From Parahoeflea olei (lineage in GTDB: Bacteria > Pseudomonadota > Alphaproteobacteria > Rhizobiales > Rhizobiaceae), in NCBI RefSeq assembly GCF_001703635.1, contig NZ_LQZT01000001.1, forward strand, positions 136,648-200,647: a stretch of DNA of 64,000 bases, in the 5' to 3' direction. Both the position numbers and the translations under genes were made by a program. The notes under the pieces were generated by a model. It made no database searches. It worked only from the letters and a program-made list of their open reading frames with translations, and had not been told where the DNA came from. Each line of letters starts with the position of its first letter. Position 1 is the first letter of the stretch. Positions 7,661-17,811 of this stretch are shown piece after piece.

Positions 7661-9226
7661 CTAGCCGATCAAGCGGCCGGCAGCACCGCACGCCCCTGCC
7701 CTGTCGATCTCCTCGACGAAGGCCGGCTTGGCGAAATAGTAGCCCTGGAACCGGTGGCATCCGGCGGCGCCGGCCCTGAGCCGGTCGTCTTCGGTCTCGA
7801 TGCCTTCGGCCACGACCACCTTGCCCAGGCGACGTGCGATTTCCACCACCGCATTGACGAAGACATCGGTGACCATGTCGGTGCCGAGCGCGCAGATATA
7901 GCTCTTGTCGATCTTGATGACGTCGAACGGCAGCGCCCGCAACTGGTTGAACTCGGAATAGCCCATGCCGAAATCGTCGAGCGCGATGCGGAAGCCGCGG
8001 TTCTGGATCGCGCGCAGGTGCCCGGCGACCACCTCATTGGCAGCGAGCGATGCGCTTTCGGTGATCTCGATGACGATCCGCGACGGATCGGTCCCGGTTT
8101 CATCGAGGATCTCGAGCATGCGGTCGAGCAGGTCGGGCAACGCGATCTGGCTGGCCGAGAGATTGATGTTGACCGGCACCGGCTGCAGCCGCGACATCTC
8201 GGTGCAGACCTGGCGCAGCACGTAATAGCCGACATCGGCGATCAGGCCCGCGCGTTCGGCGACCGGGATGAACACATCCGGCGAAATGTAGCCGCGCAAG
8301 GCGTGCGGCCAGCGCAGCAGCGCCTCATAGGCCATCAGTTCGCCGTTGCTGCCGAGGATGGGCTGATAGGCGACGCGCAGGTGCTGGAGCAGCAGCGCCG
8401 CACGCAATTCCCGCACCAGCGCCTTTTCATTGCGCATGTCGCTCATCATGTCTTCGTCGAAAAGCGTCGAGCAGGCGCGGCCGCGCCGCTTGGAGGCGTA
8501 CAGCGCCATGTCGGCATTGGCGACCAGCGCACTCCAGGTCTTGCCGTGAACCGGCGCAAGCGCAATGCCGATGGAAGCGGACACGGAGAGCCGGCACGAG
8601 GTGACGGCGACCCCTTTCTTGAGCCCGTCGAGGAACTGGCCGCAGCACCTGTGCAGGAAGCCGGGCGTGATCGGATCGGTGTGCTCGATCAGGACGCAGA
8701 ACTCGTCCCCGCCCAGGCGCCCGACGCGGGCATCGCGGAAATGCTGCCGCAGCTGGTTGGCGAAAAACACCAGCACCTCGTCGCCGGTCAGATGCCCATA
8801 GGTGTCGTTAACCTGCTTGAAATGATCGATATCCACCAGCAGCAGCGCCACCTGGCCGCTCGCCGCCCGCTTGCCGAGCACGGTCTGCGCTTCGGACAGG
8901 AAGGTTTCCCGGTTCACCACCCCGGTCAGCAGATCGCGCTCCGACTGGACCAGAACCAGGCGATGCCTCTTCCTGAGCGATTTGACCTGGTAGCGCAGCG
9001 CCAGCACCGCGACGCCAAGCGCGATGATGCAAAGCGCCGCAATCGCGATCACGACATGCTCGGTGCGCATGCCGTGCACCCCGGCTCCCGACCTCACCGC
9101 GCTCGAGACGAATTCCGTGAGGATCAGAAGCGACGAAAGAACCAGTAGGATCGCCGTGAATTTGAATTCCACGCCAAAGCGAGACAGGGTTCCTTGCGTT
9201 TGATCAGGCATAATCCGTTCCATCAC
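7661..9226 (-). CDS. Membrane-bound GGDEF-EAL protein (cyclic-di-GMP turnover)
   Basis: A 521-residue protein with two N-terminal transmembrane segments (about 21-42 and 57-80). They are followed by a GGDEF domain (about 95-250) with intact RLGGDEF and the DIDHFKQVND metal site, and an EAL domain (about 265-510) with EALLRW, NINLSASQ, EITES, DDFGMGYS, KIDKSYI and VVAEGIET. All main catalytic motifs are present, so it could make or degrade cyclic-di-GMP, or both. No sensory domain is visible beyond a loop of about 15 residues between the helices. The start is uncertain: GTG at 9226, ATG at 9223 and ATG at 9211 are all possible, and none has a strong Shine-Dalgarno. It is a single-gene unit with no partner. 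Confidence 0.85.
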   Translation of the reverse strand: MMERIMPDQTQGTLSRFGVEFKFTAILLVLSSLLILTEFVSSAVRSGAGVHGMRTEHVVIAIAALCIIALGVAVLALRYQVKSLRKRHRLVLVQSERDLLTGVVNRETFLSEAQTVLGKRAASGQVALLLVDIDHFKQVNDTYGHLTGDEVLVFFANQLRQHFRDARVGRLGGDEFCVLIEHTDPITPGFLHRCCGQFLDGLKKGVAVTSCRLSVSASIGIALAPVHGKTWSALVANADMALYASKRRGRACSTLFDEDMMSDMRNEKALVRELRAALLLQHLRVAYQPILGSNGELMAYEALLRWPHALRGYISPDVFIPVAERAGLIADVGYYVLRQVCTEMSRLQPVPVNINLSASQIALPDLLDRMLEILDETGTDPSRIVIEITESASLAANEVVAGHLRAIQNRGFRIALDDFGMGYSEFNQLRALPFDVIKIDKSYICALGTDMVTDVFVNAVVEIARRLGKVVVAEGIETEDDRLRAGAAGCHRFQGYYFAKPAFVEEIDRAGACGAAGRLIG

Positions 9227-9502
9227 TTGCTAATCAAAACAGTGAAAAAAATCTGTTTCGGGGGAAATCGGCCCCGGCATACTTGGAAAAATCCGCGCTG
9301 TGGCGGCGGGGGCTGCCCTGAAAACGGTCCGGCCAGGGTCCGAACGGGGCGCAGCATCATGCTGTCACGCAGGATGTCGGAAGGGTATTAATGTTGAATG
9401 AATAAGCCCTTGCAATCGCTCGGAAACTTGTCCGCGCAACATCTGATTGCAAACGCGCCGGGGACATGGCGCCCGGCGAGTGCCGGCGGGCCGCCGGGCG
9501 AT

Positions 9503-10519
9503 TCAGCGGCCCGGATGCGGGGCGTAGCTTGCCACCACGGCATCCATGAACTGTTGCGCGCAGGCCGGCCAGGAGAAGGCGAGCGACCGGGCGCGGGCGA
9601 CACCTTCCGGAATCGCAAGACAGGCAAGCGCCGCCCGGGCCAGATCCTCGTCGAGCACGCCCGCGCCGCTGTCGCCGATGATGTCGAGAGGCCCGCTTAC
9701 CGGATAGGCCGCCACCGGCACGTCGGAGGCCAGCGCTTCGAGCAAGACCATGCCGAAGGTGTCGGTGCGCGAGGGAAAGACGAACACATCGCCCATGGCA
9801 TAGAGTGCCGCCAGTTCCGCCCCCGACTTCGCACCGGTAAAGGTGACATCGGGATAGCGGCGCCTCAGATCGGCAAGCTGCGGCCCGTCGCCCACCACCA
9901 GCTTGCTGCCCGGCAGGTCGAGGGCGAGGAACGCCTCGATGTTCTTCTCGACCGCGATCCGCCCGACATGGAGGAACACCGGGCGGGGCAGATCGAGCGG
10001 GGCCGGATGGTCCGGACGGAACAGGTCGGTATCCACGCCGCGCGACCAGATTTCGAGATTGTAAAAGCCCTTGGCTTCGAGTTCGCGGCGCAGGCTGTCG
10101 GTCGCGACCAGGCAGCAGCGGCCGGCATTGTGAAACCGGCGCATGAAGGCATAGAGCCAGCTTTCGGGCACCGGATAGCGCGCCGAGACATATTCGGGAA
10201 AGCGGGTGTGGTAGCTCGTGGTGAAGCCGTTGCGCTTGAGCGCCGCACGGCGGGCGAGCAAGCCGAGCGGACCCTCGGTGGCGATCTGGATGTAATCGGG
10301 ATCGGACTGTTCGATGCGGCGCGAGACTGCCCGGGGCGTGGCGAGCGCCAGCCGGATCTCCGGATAGCCCGGCAGCGGCACGGTGCGGAATTCGGCGGGC
10401 GAGAGAATGTCGACCTCAACGCCGAGCGGCCCGAGATGCTCCACCAGGTTTTCGATCGACCGCACCACGCCGTTGATCTGCGGGCGCCAGGCATCGGTCA
10501 CGATAAGCAGTTTGGGCAT
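9503..10519 (-). CDS. Glycosyltransferase family 4 (GT-B), glycolipid-type
   Basis: A cytoplasmic GT-B glycosyltransferase of 338 residues. The N-terminal domain opens LLIVTDAWRPQINGVVRSIENL, typical of the MgtA/PimB/SQD2-like group of GT4. The C-terminal domain has FLHVGRIAVEKNIEAFL and VVGDGPQLADLRRRYP. The nucleotide-sugar site is PSRTDTFGMVLLEALA, in which Asp replaces the first Glu of the EX7E motif, as in SQD2-like enzymes. Related alphaproteobacterial enzymes glycosylate diacylglycerol to make phosphorus-free membrane lipids. That would suit the nearby phytase-like gene, but no PHO box is seen upstream of this gene. Donor and acceptor are unknown. Confidence 0.75.
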   Translation of the reverse strand: MPKLLIVTDAWRPQINGVVRSIENLVEHLGPLGVEVDILSPAEFRTVPLPGYPEIRLALATPRAVSRRIEQSDPDYIQIATEGPLGLLARRAALKRNGFTTSYHTRFPEYVSARYPVPESWLYAFMRRFHNAGRCCLVATDSLRRELEAKGFYNLEIWSRGVDTDLFRPDHPAPLDLPRPVFLHVGRIAVEKNIEAFLALDLPGSKLVVGDGPQLADLRRRYPDVTFTGAKSGAELAALYAMGDVFVFPSRTDTFGMVLLEALASDVPVAAYPVSGPLDIIGDSGAGVLDEDLARAALACLAIPEGVARARSLAFSWPACAQQFMDAVVASYAPHPGR

Positions 10520-10639
10520 GGACCGGGTCCGTGTTCGGCAAGCGCCTGCTTGCGTCTGGCATCCCTGATAGCGGCGGCGGGCTATCCGATCAACTGCCGC
10601 GTCTTCCGCCCGGCGGTCCCTGCCTCAGCCCGGACCGGG

Positions 10640-12949
10640 TCAGAGCGCGAGACGCAGCTTCTTGCCGGCAGCACGCGAGCAACAGGCCATCATGCGCTTG
10701 CCCTCAGCCCGTTCGGCCGCCGACAGCACCTTGTCGCGATGGTCGATAGCGCCGTCGAGCACGCCGACCTCGCAGCTGCCGCAGAGCCCCTCCTCGCAAT
10801 CGCTCGGCACGTCGATGCCGGCCGCACGGACGGTTTCGAGCAGCGTGCGCCCGGCGGGCACGGTGAGCGTGAGCTCGGAGTCGGCAAGATCCACTTCGAA
10901 GGCCGTGTCGTCCGCATGGACCATGCCGTCGAGCCCGGTGGTGAAGGCCTCGCATTTATAGCTGCCCTCCGGCAGGTCCCCGCACAAGAGCCCGAGTTGG
11001 TCGAGCAGCCGCTCCGGACCGCAGGCATGGATGCGCGTGTCCGGGCTCCAGCCCTTGACGATGGTCTCAAGATCGGCCCGGCCTCCCTCGGACGACACAT
11101 GTAGCACCGTGTGCGCGCCATGGTCGCGCGCGACACGATCGAGAAAGGCCATGGTCTCGCGGGCCCGGCCGCAATAGTGAAGCACATAGTCGCGGCCGAG
11201 CGCCTTCAACCGGTCGGCCATCGCCAGGATCGGCGTGATGCCGATGCCGCCGGCAATCAGGATATGGCGGGGCGCCTGCTCCTCAAGCCGGAAATAATTC
11301 TTCGGCCCGCGGATGCGCACCATCGTGCCCGGCTTGAGAGTCTCGTGAATGAAGCGCGAGCCGCCGCGGCCGTCTTGCTCGCGCAAGACCGCAATCGTGT
11401 AGCCGGGATCGGAGGGCGACCCGCACAGGGAGTACTTGCGGGAGAAATCGCCCACGAGAAGATCGATATGCGCGCCCGGTGTCCAGGCCGGCAGCGGCAG
11501 CCCGTCGGGATCCTCGAGCCGGATCAGCTTCACCCCGCGCGCGGCGTCGCCGATCTCGGCGACACGCATGCTGCGCGCGATCTCCTTGCTCGACGGCGCG
11601 CCGACGGGGAACGACACGGTCCGCCCGGCAAGCGCCGGATCGCTCCGCTCCGGGTTCTGCGCCGGGTCCCATTCGACCAGCAGCCGCTGCGGCCCGCGGA
11701 AGGCGAGATTGGGGAGATAGGTGAACGTCTGCCCCTCGACCAGCCGCATATGCGGCAGCCGGCGGGAGAGTTCCTCGATGAAAATGCGCATTTCCAGCCG
11801 CGCGAAATTCTTGCCCATGCACTGGTGGCTGCCATAGCCGAAAGTGAGGTGCTCGACCGCGCTGTCGCGGTAGATGTCGAACAGGTCGCCGTTCTCGAAA
11901 TGGCGCGGATCGTGATTGGCCGAAGCGCTGACGATCAGCAGCTTCGCGTCCTTGGGGATCACCACACCGGCGATTTCGGTGTCGCGCGTGGCCTTGCGCC
12001 GCCAGGCCATCTGCGAGCCTTCGAGCCTGAGGCATTCCTCGACCGCATTGGGGATCAGCGCCGGGTCCTTGCAGATCCGCTCCCAGACCAGCGGATTGGA
12101 GAGAAGCAGCTTGACCGCGTTGGCGCTCGCGAGCGACGTGGTCTCGTGGCCGGCGACGATGATCGCCATCATCATCGAATGCAGGTAGGAGTCGGTCACG
12201 ACTTCGGGCATCTCGGCATTCTTGCGGATGGCAAAATGCATCCAGCCCTCGCCGTCGGGTTCGGCGCGCATCTTGTCGAGCACGCGGCCGGCATATTGCC
12301 AGAACCGGCCGACCGCATCGGCGACTTTCAACTGCTGTTCCGGCGACGGCCGCCCCCAGGTGTTGACCGTGTGCGCGACCGAAAATTCCTTGAGCGCGTC
12401 CATGTCCTCCTTGGGCACGCCGAGGAAGTGCAGCGCCACCGTGAGCGGGATCTCCCACAGCATCGCCTCGACCAGATCGACCCGGCCGCTGTCGACGAAG
12501 GCATCGACCTTCTCGCGGGTGAGCCTGCGGATCATGTCTTCCTTGGCCGCGAGGTTTTCCGGCAGGAAATGCGCCATCAAAGCACGCCGCCGCTCCATAT
12601 GCGCGGGCTCGTCCTCGTTCACCAGCGTGCGGTTCATGGCGTAGTCGTAGCGCTTGAGCGTCGCCATCGCCTCCTCGCTCGGCGGCACCACGCGTTCGAG
12701 CGCGATCGAGGGCGAGAAGGTGACGTTGTCGCGGAAGACCGCCTTCACGTCCTCGTAGCGGGTGACGACCCAGTAGCCGAGCTCGGGGCTGAAAAACACC
12801 GGCTCCTCGTTGCGCGACCATTCGAGCGCCGCGGCGGGATCGGCGAGGAAGCTTTCGGCAAAAGGATCGAAGCTTGCTGCGCGCGGCGAGACCGGACAGC
12901 CCCCGCCTCGCCCATGGACCGGACAGCCGGTGCCGGATTGCTCTGTCAT
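10640..12949 (-). CDS. Self-sufficient cytochrome P450 fused to FMN/2Fe-2S phthalate-oxygenase-type reductase (CYP116B-like)
   Basis: A 769-residue natural fusion, close to the length of the RhF-type (class VII) enzymes. The P450 domain (about 1-440) has the I-helix AGHETT (266-271), the K-helix ExxR (Glu305-Arg308) and the heme loop FGYGSHQCMG with Cys377 as thiolate ligand. A reductase follows: an FMN-binding barrel (FSRKYSLCGSP), an NAD-binding part (ILIAGGIGITPILAMADRL, HACGPERLL) and a C-terminal plant-type ferredoxin (DCEEGLCGSCEVGVLDG plus a later Cys). The start is the inner ATG at 12949, preceded by GAGGAG; it begins MTEQSGTGCPVHG. It monooxygenates an organic substrate using NAD(P)H without partner proteins. 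The divergent IclR gene probably controls it. The substrate is unknown. Confidence 0.9.
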   Translation of the reverse strand: MTEQSGTGCPVHGRGGGCPVSPRAASFDPFAESFLADPAAALEWSRNEEPVFFSPELGYWVVTRYEDVKAVFRDNVTFSPSIALERVVPPSEEAMATLKRYDYAMNRTLVNEDEPAHMERRRALMAHFLPENLAAKEDMIRRLTREKVDAFVDSGRVDLVEAMLWEIPLTVALHFLGVPKEDMDALKEFSVAHTVNTWGRPSPEQQLKVADAVGRFWQYAGRVLDKMRAEPDGEGWMHFAIRKNAEMPEVVTDSYLHSMMMAIIVAGHETTSLASANAVKLLLSNPLVWERICKDPALIPNAVEECLRLEGSQMAWRRKATRDTEIAGVVIPKDAKLLIVSASANHDPRHFENGDLFDIYRDSAVEHLTFGYGSHQCMGKNFARLEMRIFIEELSRRLPHMRLVEGQTFTYLPNLAFRGPQRLLVEWDPAQNPERSDPALAGRTVSFPVGAPSSKEIARSMRVAEIGDAARGVKLIRLEDPDGLPLPAWTPGAHIDLLVGDFSRKYSLCGSPSDPGYTIAVLREQDGRGGSRFIHETLKPGTMVRIRGPKNYFRLEEQAPRHILIAGGIGITPILAMADRLKALGRDYVLHYCGRARETMAFLDRVARDHGAHTVLHVSSEGGRADLETIVKGWSPDTRIHACGPERLLDQLGLLCGDLPEGSYKCEAFTTGLDGMVHADDTAFEVDLADSELTLTVPAGRTLLETVRAAGIDVPSDCEEGLCGSCEVGVLDGAIDHRDKVLSAAERAEGKRMMACCSRAAGKKLRLAL

Positions 12950-13108
12950 CGACGTCACTCCTCTTCGACCCGAAGCGCCGCATGTCCGCATTGGACGCGC
13001 AAGGGGCGCTCTCTCCCAAAACGCCATTTACCAATATCGCACACTGTGTTCTATATTTGTAATGGCCTCGCCGAGCGGGGTCAATCGCGCAGTGAACGGA
13101 GACGACTT

Positions 13109-13783
13109 TTGAGCAGCTTGCAAACCCTGTCGCGCGGCCTTCATGTCCTCGACATCATCTCCCGCGCCCCTTCCGGCCTCGCCATCGCCGAGATCGCCCG
13201 CGAGCTCGGCGTGCACCGGGCGATCGCCTACCGGCTGGTGGCGACGCTGGAAGAGCACCTGATGGTCGCGCGCGACGCTGACGGCCGCATCCGGCTCGGC
13301 GCCGGCGTGGTGGCCCTTGGCGGCAACTACCGGCCGCAGCTGCGCGCCGCCTGCCGTCCGGTGCTGCGCGCACTCGCGCATGACACCGCCGCCACCGCCT
13401 TCCTGTGCATCGCCGAGGGCGAGGATTGCGTGGTCGTCGAGGTTGCGGAACCCGACCAGCCCATGCTGAAAGTGAGCTACCGCGTCGGCTCCCGGCATCC
13501 GGTCTCGCGCGGAGCCGCCGGCCTCGCCATCGCCATGCAGCGCCCACCCGCGAAGGACGAACCGGCCGACCTCGCAGAGGCGCGGCGCGACGGCTTCGCC
13601 GTTACCAAGGGCCAGTTGCAGGAGGGTGCGATCGGCGTTGCCGCTCCGCTTGCCCGGTCCGGCGAACGCGTCGCAGGCGCGGAAGCCTGCATCGGCGTGG
13701 TTGCCATGCACGCGCTCGACACCGACAAGGCCACGGCGGCGCTTCTCCGCCACCGCGACCGGCTGATCGCCGCGATCGACTGA
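13109..13783 (+). CDS. IclR-family transcriptional regulator
   Basis: A 224-residue IclR-type regulator. The N-terminal winged helix (about 1-65) includes GLHVLDIISRAPSGLAIAEI and ELGVHRAIAYRLVATLEEH. The C-terminal effector domain (about 80-222) has VSRGAAGLAIAMQR and GAIGVAAPL. The start is TTG at 13109, 7 bases after GGAG; no ATG or GTG gives this N-terminus. It is somewhat shorter than the usual 250 residues in the effector domain. It is divergent from the P450-reductase gene across about 160 bases, so control of that gene is likely. Its 3' end meets the convergent dehydrogenase gene with a gap of only 4 bases. Confidence 0.85.
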   Translation: MSSLQTLSRGLHVLDIISRAPSGLAIAEIARELGVHRAIAYRLVATLEEHLMVARDADGRIRLGAGVVALGGNYRPQLRAACRPVLRALAHDTAATAFLCIAEGEDCVVVEVAEPDQPMLKVSYRVGSRHPVSRGAAGLAIAMQRPPAKDEPADLAEARRDGFAVTKGQLQEGAIGVAAPLARSGERVAGAEACIGVVAMHALDTDKATAALLRHRDRLIAAID

Positions 13784-13787
13784 TCGG

Positions 13788-14693
13788 CTATTCGAGCCGC
13801 GCCGGGAAACCGTCAGCGCGCAGATCCGTGCCGAGCGCATCTTCCAGCAGCTTGACGATCTGGGTCGATTGCGCGGCCCCGCCATAGGCCGCCTTGCCGC
13901 GCACGAAGGTCTGGTTGGTGAGCCCCGCGAGATCGAGCGGGACGCCAAATTCGCGGCCGAACCGCATCGCGAACCCGAGATCCTTGAGCGCCAGGTCCAT
14001 GGTGAAGGCGACATCATAGCTGCCGTTCAGGATCAGTTGCCCTTCGGTCTCGTGCACGAAGCTGGAACCGGAACTGGCGGTGATGGCCTCCCAGGCGGTC
14101 TTCAGGTCAAGCCCGCCGCGCTTGGCCAGCATCAAGGCCTCGCCATCGGCGACGAGATGGATGAAGGCCAGCATGTTGGTGATCACCTTGATGATCGAGG
14201 CGGAGCCGAGCGGCCCCATGTGGAAGATCTTGTCGCCCATGGCGGCAAGTGCCGGGCGGTGCGTCTCGAACAGCTTGGCCTCCCCGCCGGCGAGCACGGT
14301 GATCTTGCCCTGCGCGGCCAGATGCACGCCGCCGGTCACCGGCGCCTCCATGGTCTCGACACCCTTGGCCGCCGCGATGGCCGCAAGCCTGAGAATGTCG
14401 TCGCGCCCGAGCGTCGACATTTCGATCCAGCCCGTGCCCGGCCGGGCGGTTTCGAGCATCTGCCTGAGAACTTTCTCCGAAACCGCCGGCGACGGCAGGC
14501 AGGTGACGATGGCATCGCAGTCGAGCGCGAGATCTGCCGGCGTGTCCGCCCAGCGGCAGGCCTTGCCCATGGCGAGATGACGCTTTCCGAGCGCCGGATC
14601 GAGATCGGTGACCGTGACGTCAAAGCCCTCGCGCAAGAGGCTTGCGGCCAGATGCCCGCCGAGATTGCCGAGACCGATGAACCCGTAGCGCAT
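13788..14693 (-). CDS. NAD(P)-dependent beta-hydroxyacid dehydrogenase (3-hydroxyisobutyrate dehydrogenase-like)
   Basis: A 301-residue member of the 6-phosphogluconate/3-hydroxyisobutyrate dehydrogenase superfamily, which oxidises beta-hydroxyacids to semialdehydes or keto acids. The N-terminal Rossmann motif is GFIGLGNLGGHLAASL. The substrate motif appears as EAPVTGGVHLAAQGKITVLAGG, and the catalytic Lys is in SIIKVITNMLA. It lies 43 bases downstream of the aldehyde dehydrogenase gene and is probably the last gene of the leftward methyl-compound operon starting at 23673. A hydroxyacid-to-semialdehyde step followed by the aldehyde dehydrogenase is a reasonable pathway reading; the substrate is unknown. 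Confidence 0.8.
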   Translation of the reverse strand: MRYGFIGLGNLGGHLAASLLREGFDVTVTDLDPALGKRHLAMGKACRWADTPADLALDCDAIVTCLPSPAVSEKVLRQMLETARPGTGWIEMSTLGRDDILRLAAIAAAKGVETMEAPVTGGVHLAAQGKITVLAGGEAKLFETHRPALAAMGDKIFHMGPLGSASIIKVITNMLAFIHLVADGEALMLAKRGGLDLKTAWEAITASSGSSFVHETEGQLILNGSYDVAFTMDLALKDLGFAMRFGREFGVPLDLAGLTNQTFVRGKAAYGGAAQSTQIVKLLEDALGTDLRADGFPARLE

Positions 14694-14736
14694 GCACCCC
14701 TCCCAGTTTGTCCGTTCGCCGTGAAGGTCCCGAGGC

Positions 14737-16173
<1,437 letters not shown>

Positions 16174-16184
16174 GGCGTTTCCCC

Positions 16185-17777
16185 TCATGCGTAGATGTTG
16201 TAGGCCTTCCGGATCGCGGCGTCGGTGGCCGGATCGAACAGCGGCCGGGTGGACTCGGCCAGGATCCTGTTCTTACGCGCAATCGCCTTCTGCACCAAAT
16301 CCGGCTTGCCGATCTCGGCCCATTCCTTGGGGCTCGTCCGGTCGGCGACCGCCGGGTAGACATACTCCGTCTGCATCACGCCGAGCGTCTGCGGATGGCC
16401 GAGATAGTGCCCCGGACCGTCGAGGCAGACCGATTTCATCGCCTCAAGGCTCACGCTGTCCTCGGTCACGTCGATGCCGCGCACGCAGCGCAGCACCTGG
16501 CCCAGCAGGTCGTCGCCGAGCACCAGCGATTCCAGGCAGAAGCCCAGGAGCGAGGCGTGCATGCCGACCGCCTCATAGACCATGTTGAGGCCGGCAAGCC
16601 CGGCCATGGTGTTGGAGATCGCCTGCTCCCAGCCGGCCTGCATGTCGGGCAGTTTGGAATCGGCGATCCCGGCGGCCGCCCCGCCGGGCAGGCCGTAGAA
16701 GCGGTGCATCTGCGCGCAGCCCGCCGTCAAGAGCGCCTGCTCGCCCGAGCCGCCCGACATCGCCCCCGAGCGGAGGTCGGAGACGAAGGGCCAGGTGCCG
16801 AAGATCGCCGGATGCCCCGGCGCCATGGCGTTGACATAGACCACGCCCGCCAGGCACTCGGCCACCGCCTGCACGATGGCGGTTGCGAGCGGTGCCGGCG
16901 CGGTGGCGCCCGCCTGGCCCGCCGACAGGAGCAGCACCGGCATGCCCGCGCGGATGCATTTCTCCATGGTGATGCAGCTCTCTTCGGCGAACTTCATCGG
17001 CGGCACCACGAAGCAGTTCGAATTCGACACGAACGGCCGCGCGCGCCAGGTTTCCTCGCCGCCAGCGATCATGTGAATGAGATCCATGCAGCCCTCGACA
17101 TGGGAGGGATCGGAGAAGCTGGTGCCCACATGCTTGGTGGTGCCGGCGCAGCAGGCATAGATGGTGTTGATGTCCATCTCGAAATTGTCGGTCACGTCAC
17201 GGCAGACCATGGCGCGCTGGAAGAAATGCACATTGTCGAGCGCATGGGCGATGCGCGCCGCATCATAGAGGTCGCGCGCGGTGGAATCGCGGTAGGTCCG
17301 GGTCTCGACATCGACCACATGCACCGCCGCCCCCGCGGTGCCGTAATGCACCCGCGTGCCCGACAGTTGCAGGTCATATTTCGGATCGCGCGCGCAGAGC
17401 GTGATGTCGCGTGCGGCGAGCGCCAGCATGTCCTCGACCAGCGCGCGCGGGAACCTGAGCCGCCCGTCGTCGCCGAGAATGGCGCCGGCGCGGGTCATGA
17501 TCTCGATCCCCGACTGCGGCGCCTGCGACAGCCCGATGACCTCGAGCGCGTCGAGCGCCGCCTGGTGGATCCTCAAAACGTTGTCCTGGCTCAGCGGCGC
17601 ATACTGCCCGCCACTCATGCCGGCGCGGATCGGCCTGAGATTGTCGGCGAGCGGCGCGGTGCGCACCGCCACCCGGTTGGCGCGGCCGCCCGAGCGGCGG
17701 CTCTGGCGCTCCGGGGCCGGCGCTTCGGCCATGAGATCTGCGACGGGGTCGGGTGCGGTATCAGGGGCGGTTTCCAT
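16185..17777 (-). CDS. Trimethylamine methyltransferase (MttB) family protein without pyrrolysine
   Basis: A 530-residue member of the MttB superfamily of corrinoid-dependent amine methyltransferases. The frame is continuous, with no internal amber codon, so this belongs to the non-pyrrolysine branch, whose characterised members demethylate quaternary amines such as glycine betaine. Family features include a Gly-rich segment ending in the HYGTAGAAVHVVD region and VNAMAPGHPAIFG in the second half. The ATG at 17777 has GGAG 7 bases upstream; the first 50 residues are a poorly conserved acidic and Pro-rich leader. It is followed 11 bases later by the aldehyde dehydrogenase gene and lies 34 bases after the dimethylglycine-dehydrogenase-like gene. 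No corrinoid protein or reactivase gene is present in the window. Confidence 0.85.
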   Translation of the reverse strand: METAPDTAPDPVADLMAEAPAPERQSRRSGGRANRVAVRTAPLADNLRPIRAGMSGGQYAPLSQDNVLRIHQAALDALEVIGLSQAPQSGIEIMTRAGAILGDDGRLRFPRALVEDMLALAARDITLCARDPKYDLQLSGTRVHYGTAGAAVHVVDVETRTYRDSTARDLYDAARIAHALDNVHFFQRAMVCRDVTDNFEMDINTIYACCAGTTKHVGTSFSDPSHVEGCMDLIHMIAGGEETWRARPFVSNSNCFVVPPMKFAEESCITMEKCIRAGMPVLLLSAGQAGATAPAPLATAIVQAVAECLAGVVYVNAMAPGHPAIFGTWPFVSDLRSGAMSGGSGEQALLTAGCAQMHRFYGLPGGAAAGIADSKLPDMQAGWEQAISNTMAGLAGLNMVYEAVGMHASLLGFCLESLVLGDDLLGQVLRCVRGIDVTEDSVSLEAMKSVCLDGPGHYLGHPQTLGVMQTEYVYPAVADRTSPKEWAEIGKPDLVQKAIARKNRILAESTRPLFDPATDAAIRKAYNIYA

Positions 17778-17811
17778 CCGGGATCTCCATGGGTCCGAAG
17801 CAAAAATCAAT

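Noticed and set aside
11111..13108. A rightward open frame running into the IclR gene
   Set aside because: It is antisense to the P450-reductase fusion, whose heme, FMN and 2Fe-2S motifs are complete; the IclR protein starts at the TTG at 13109.
16185..17777. Pyrrolysine-containing trimethylamine methyltransferase
   Set aside because: The frame is continuous without an internal TAG, so this is the non-pyrrolysine branch; trimethylamine as substrate is not supported.
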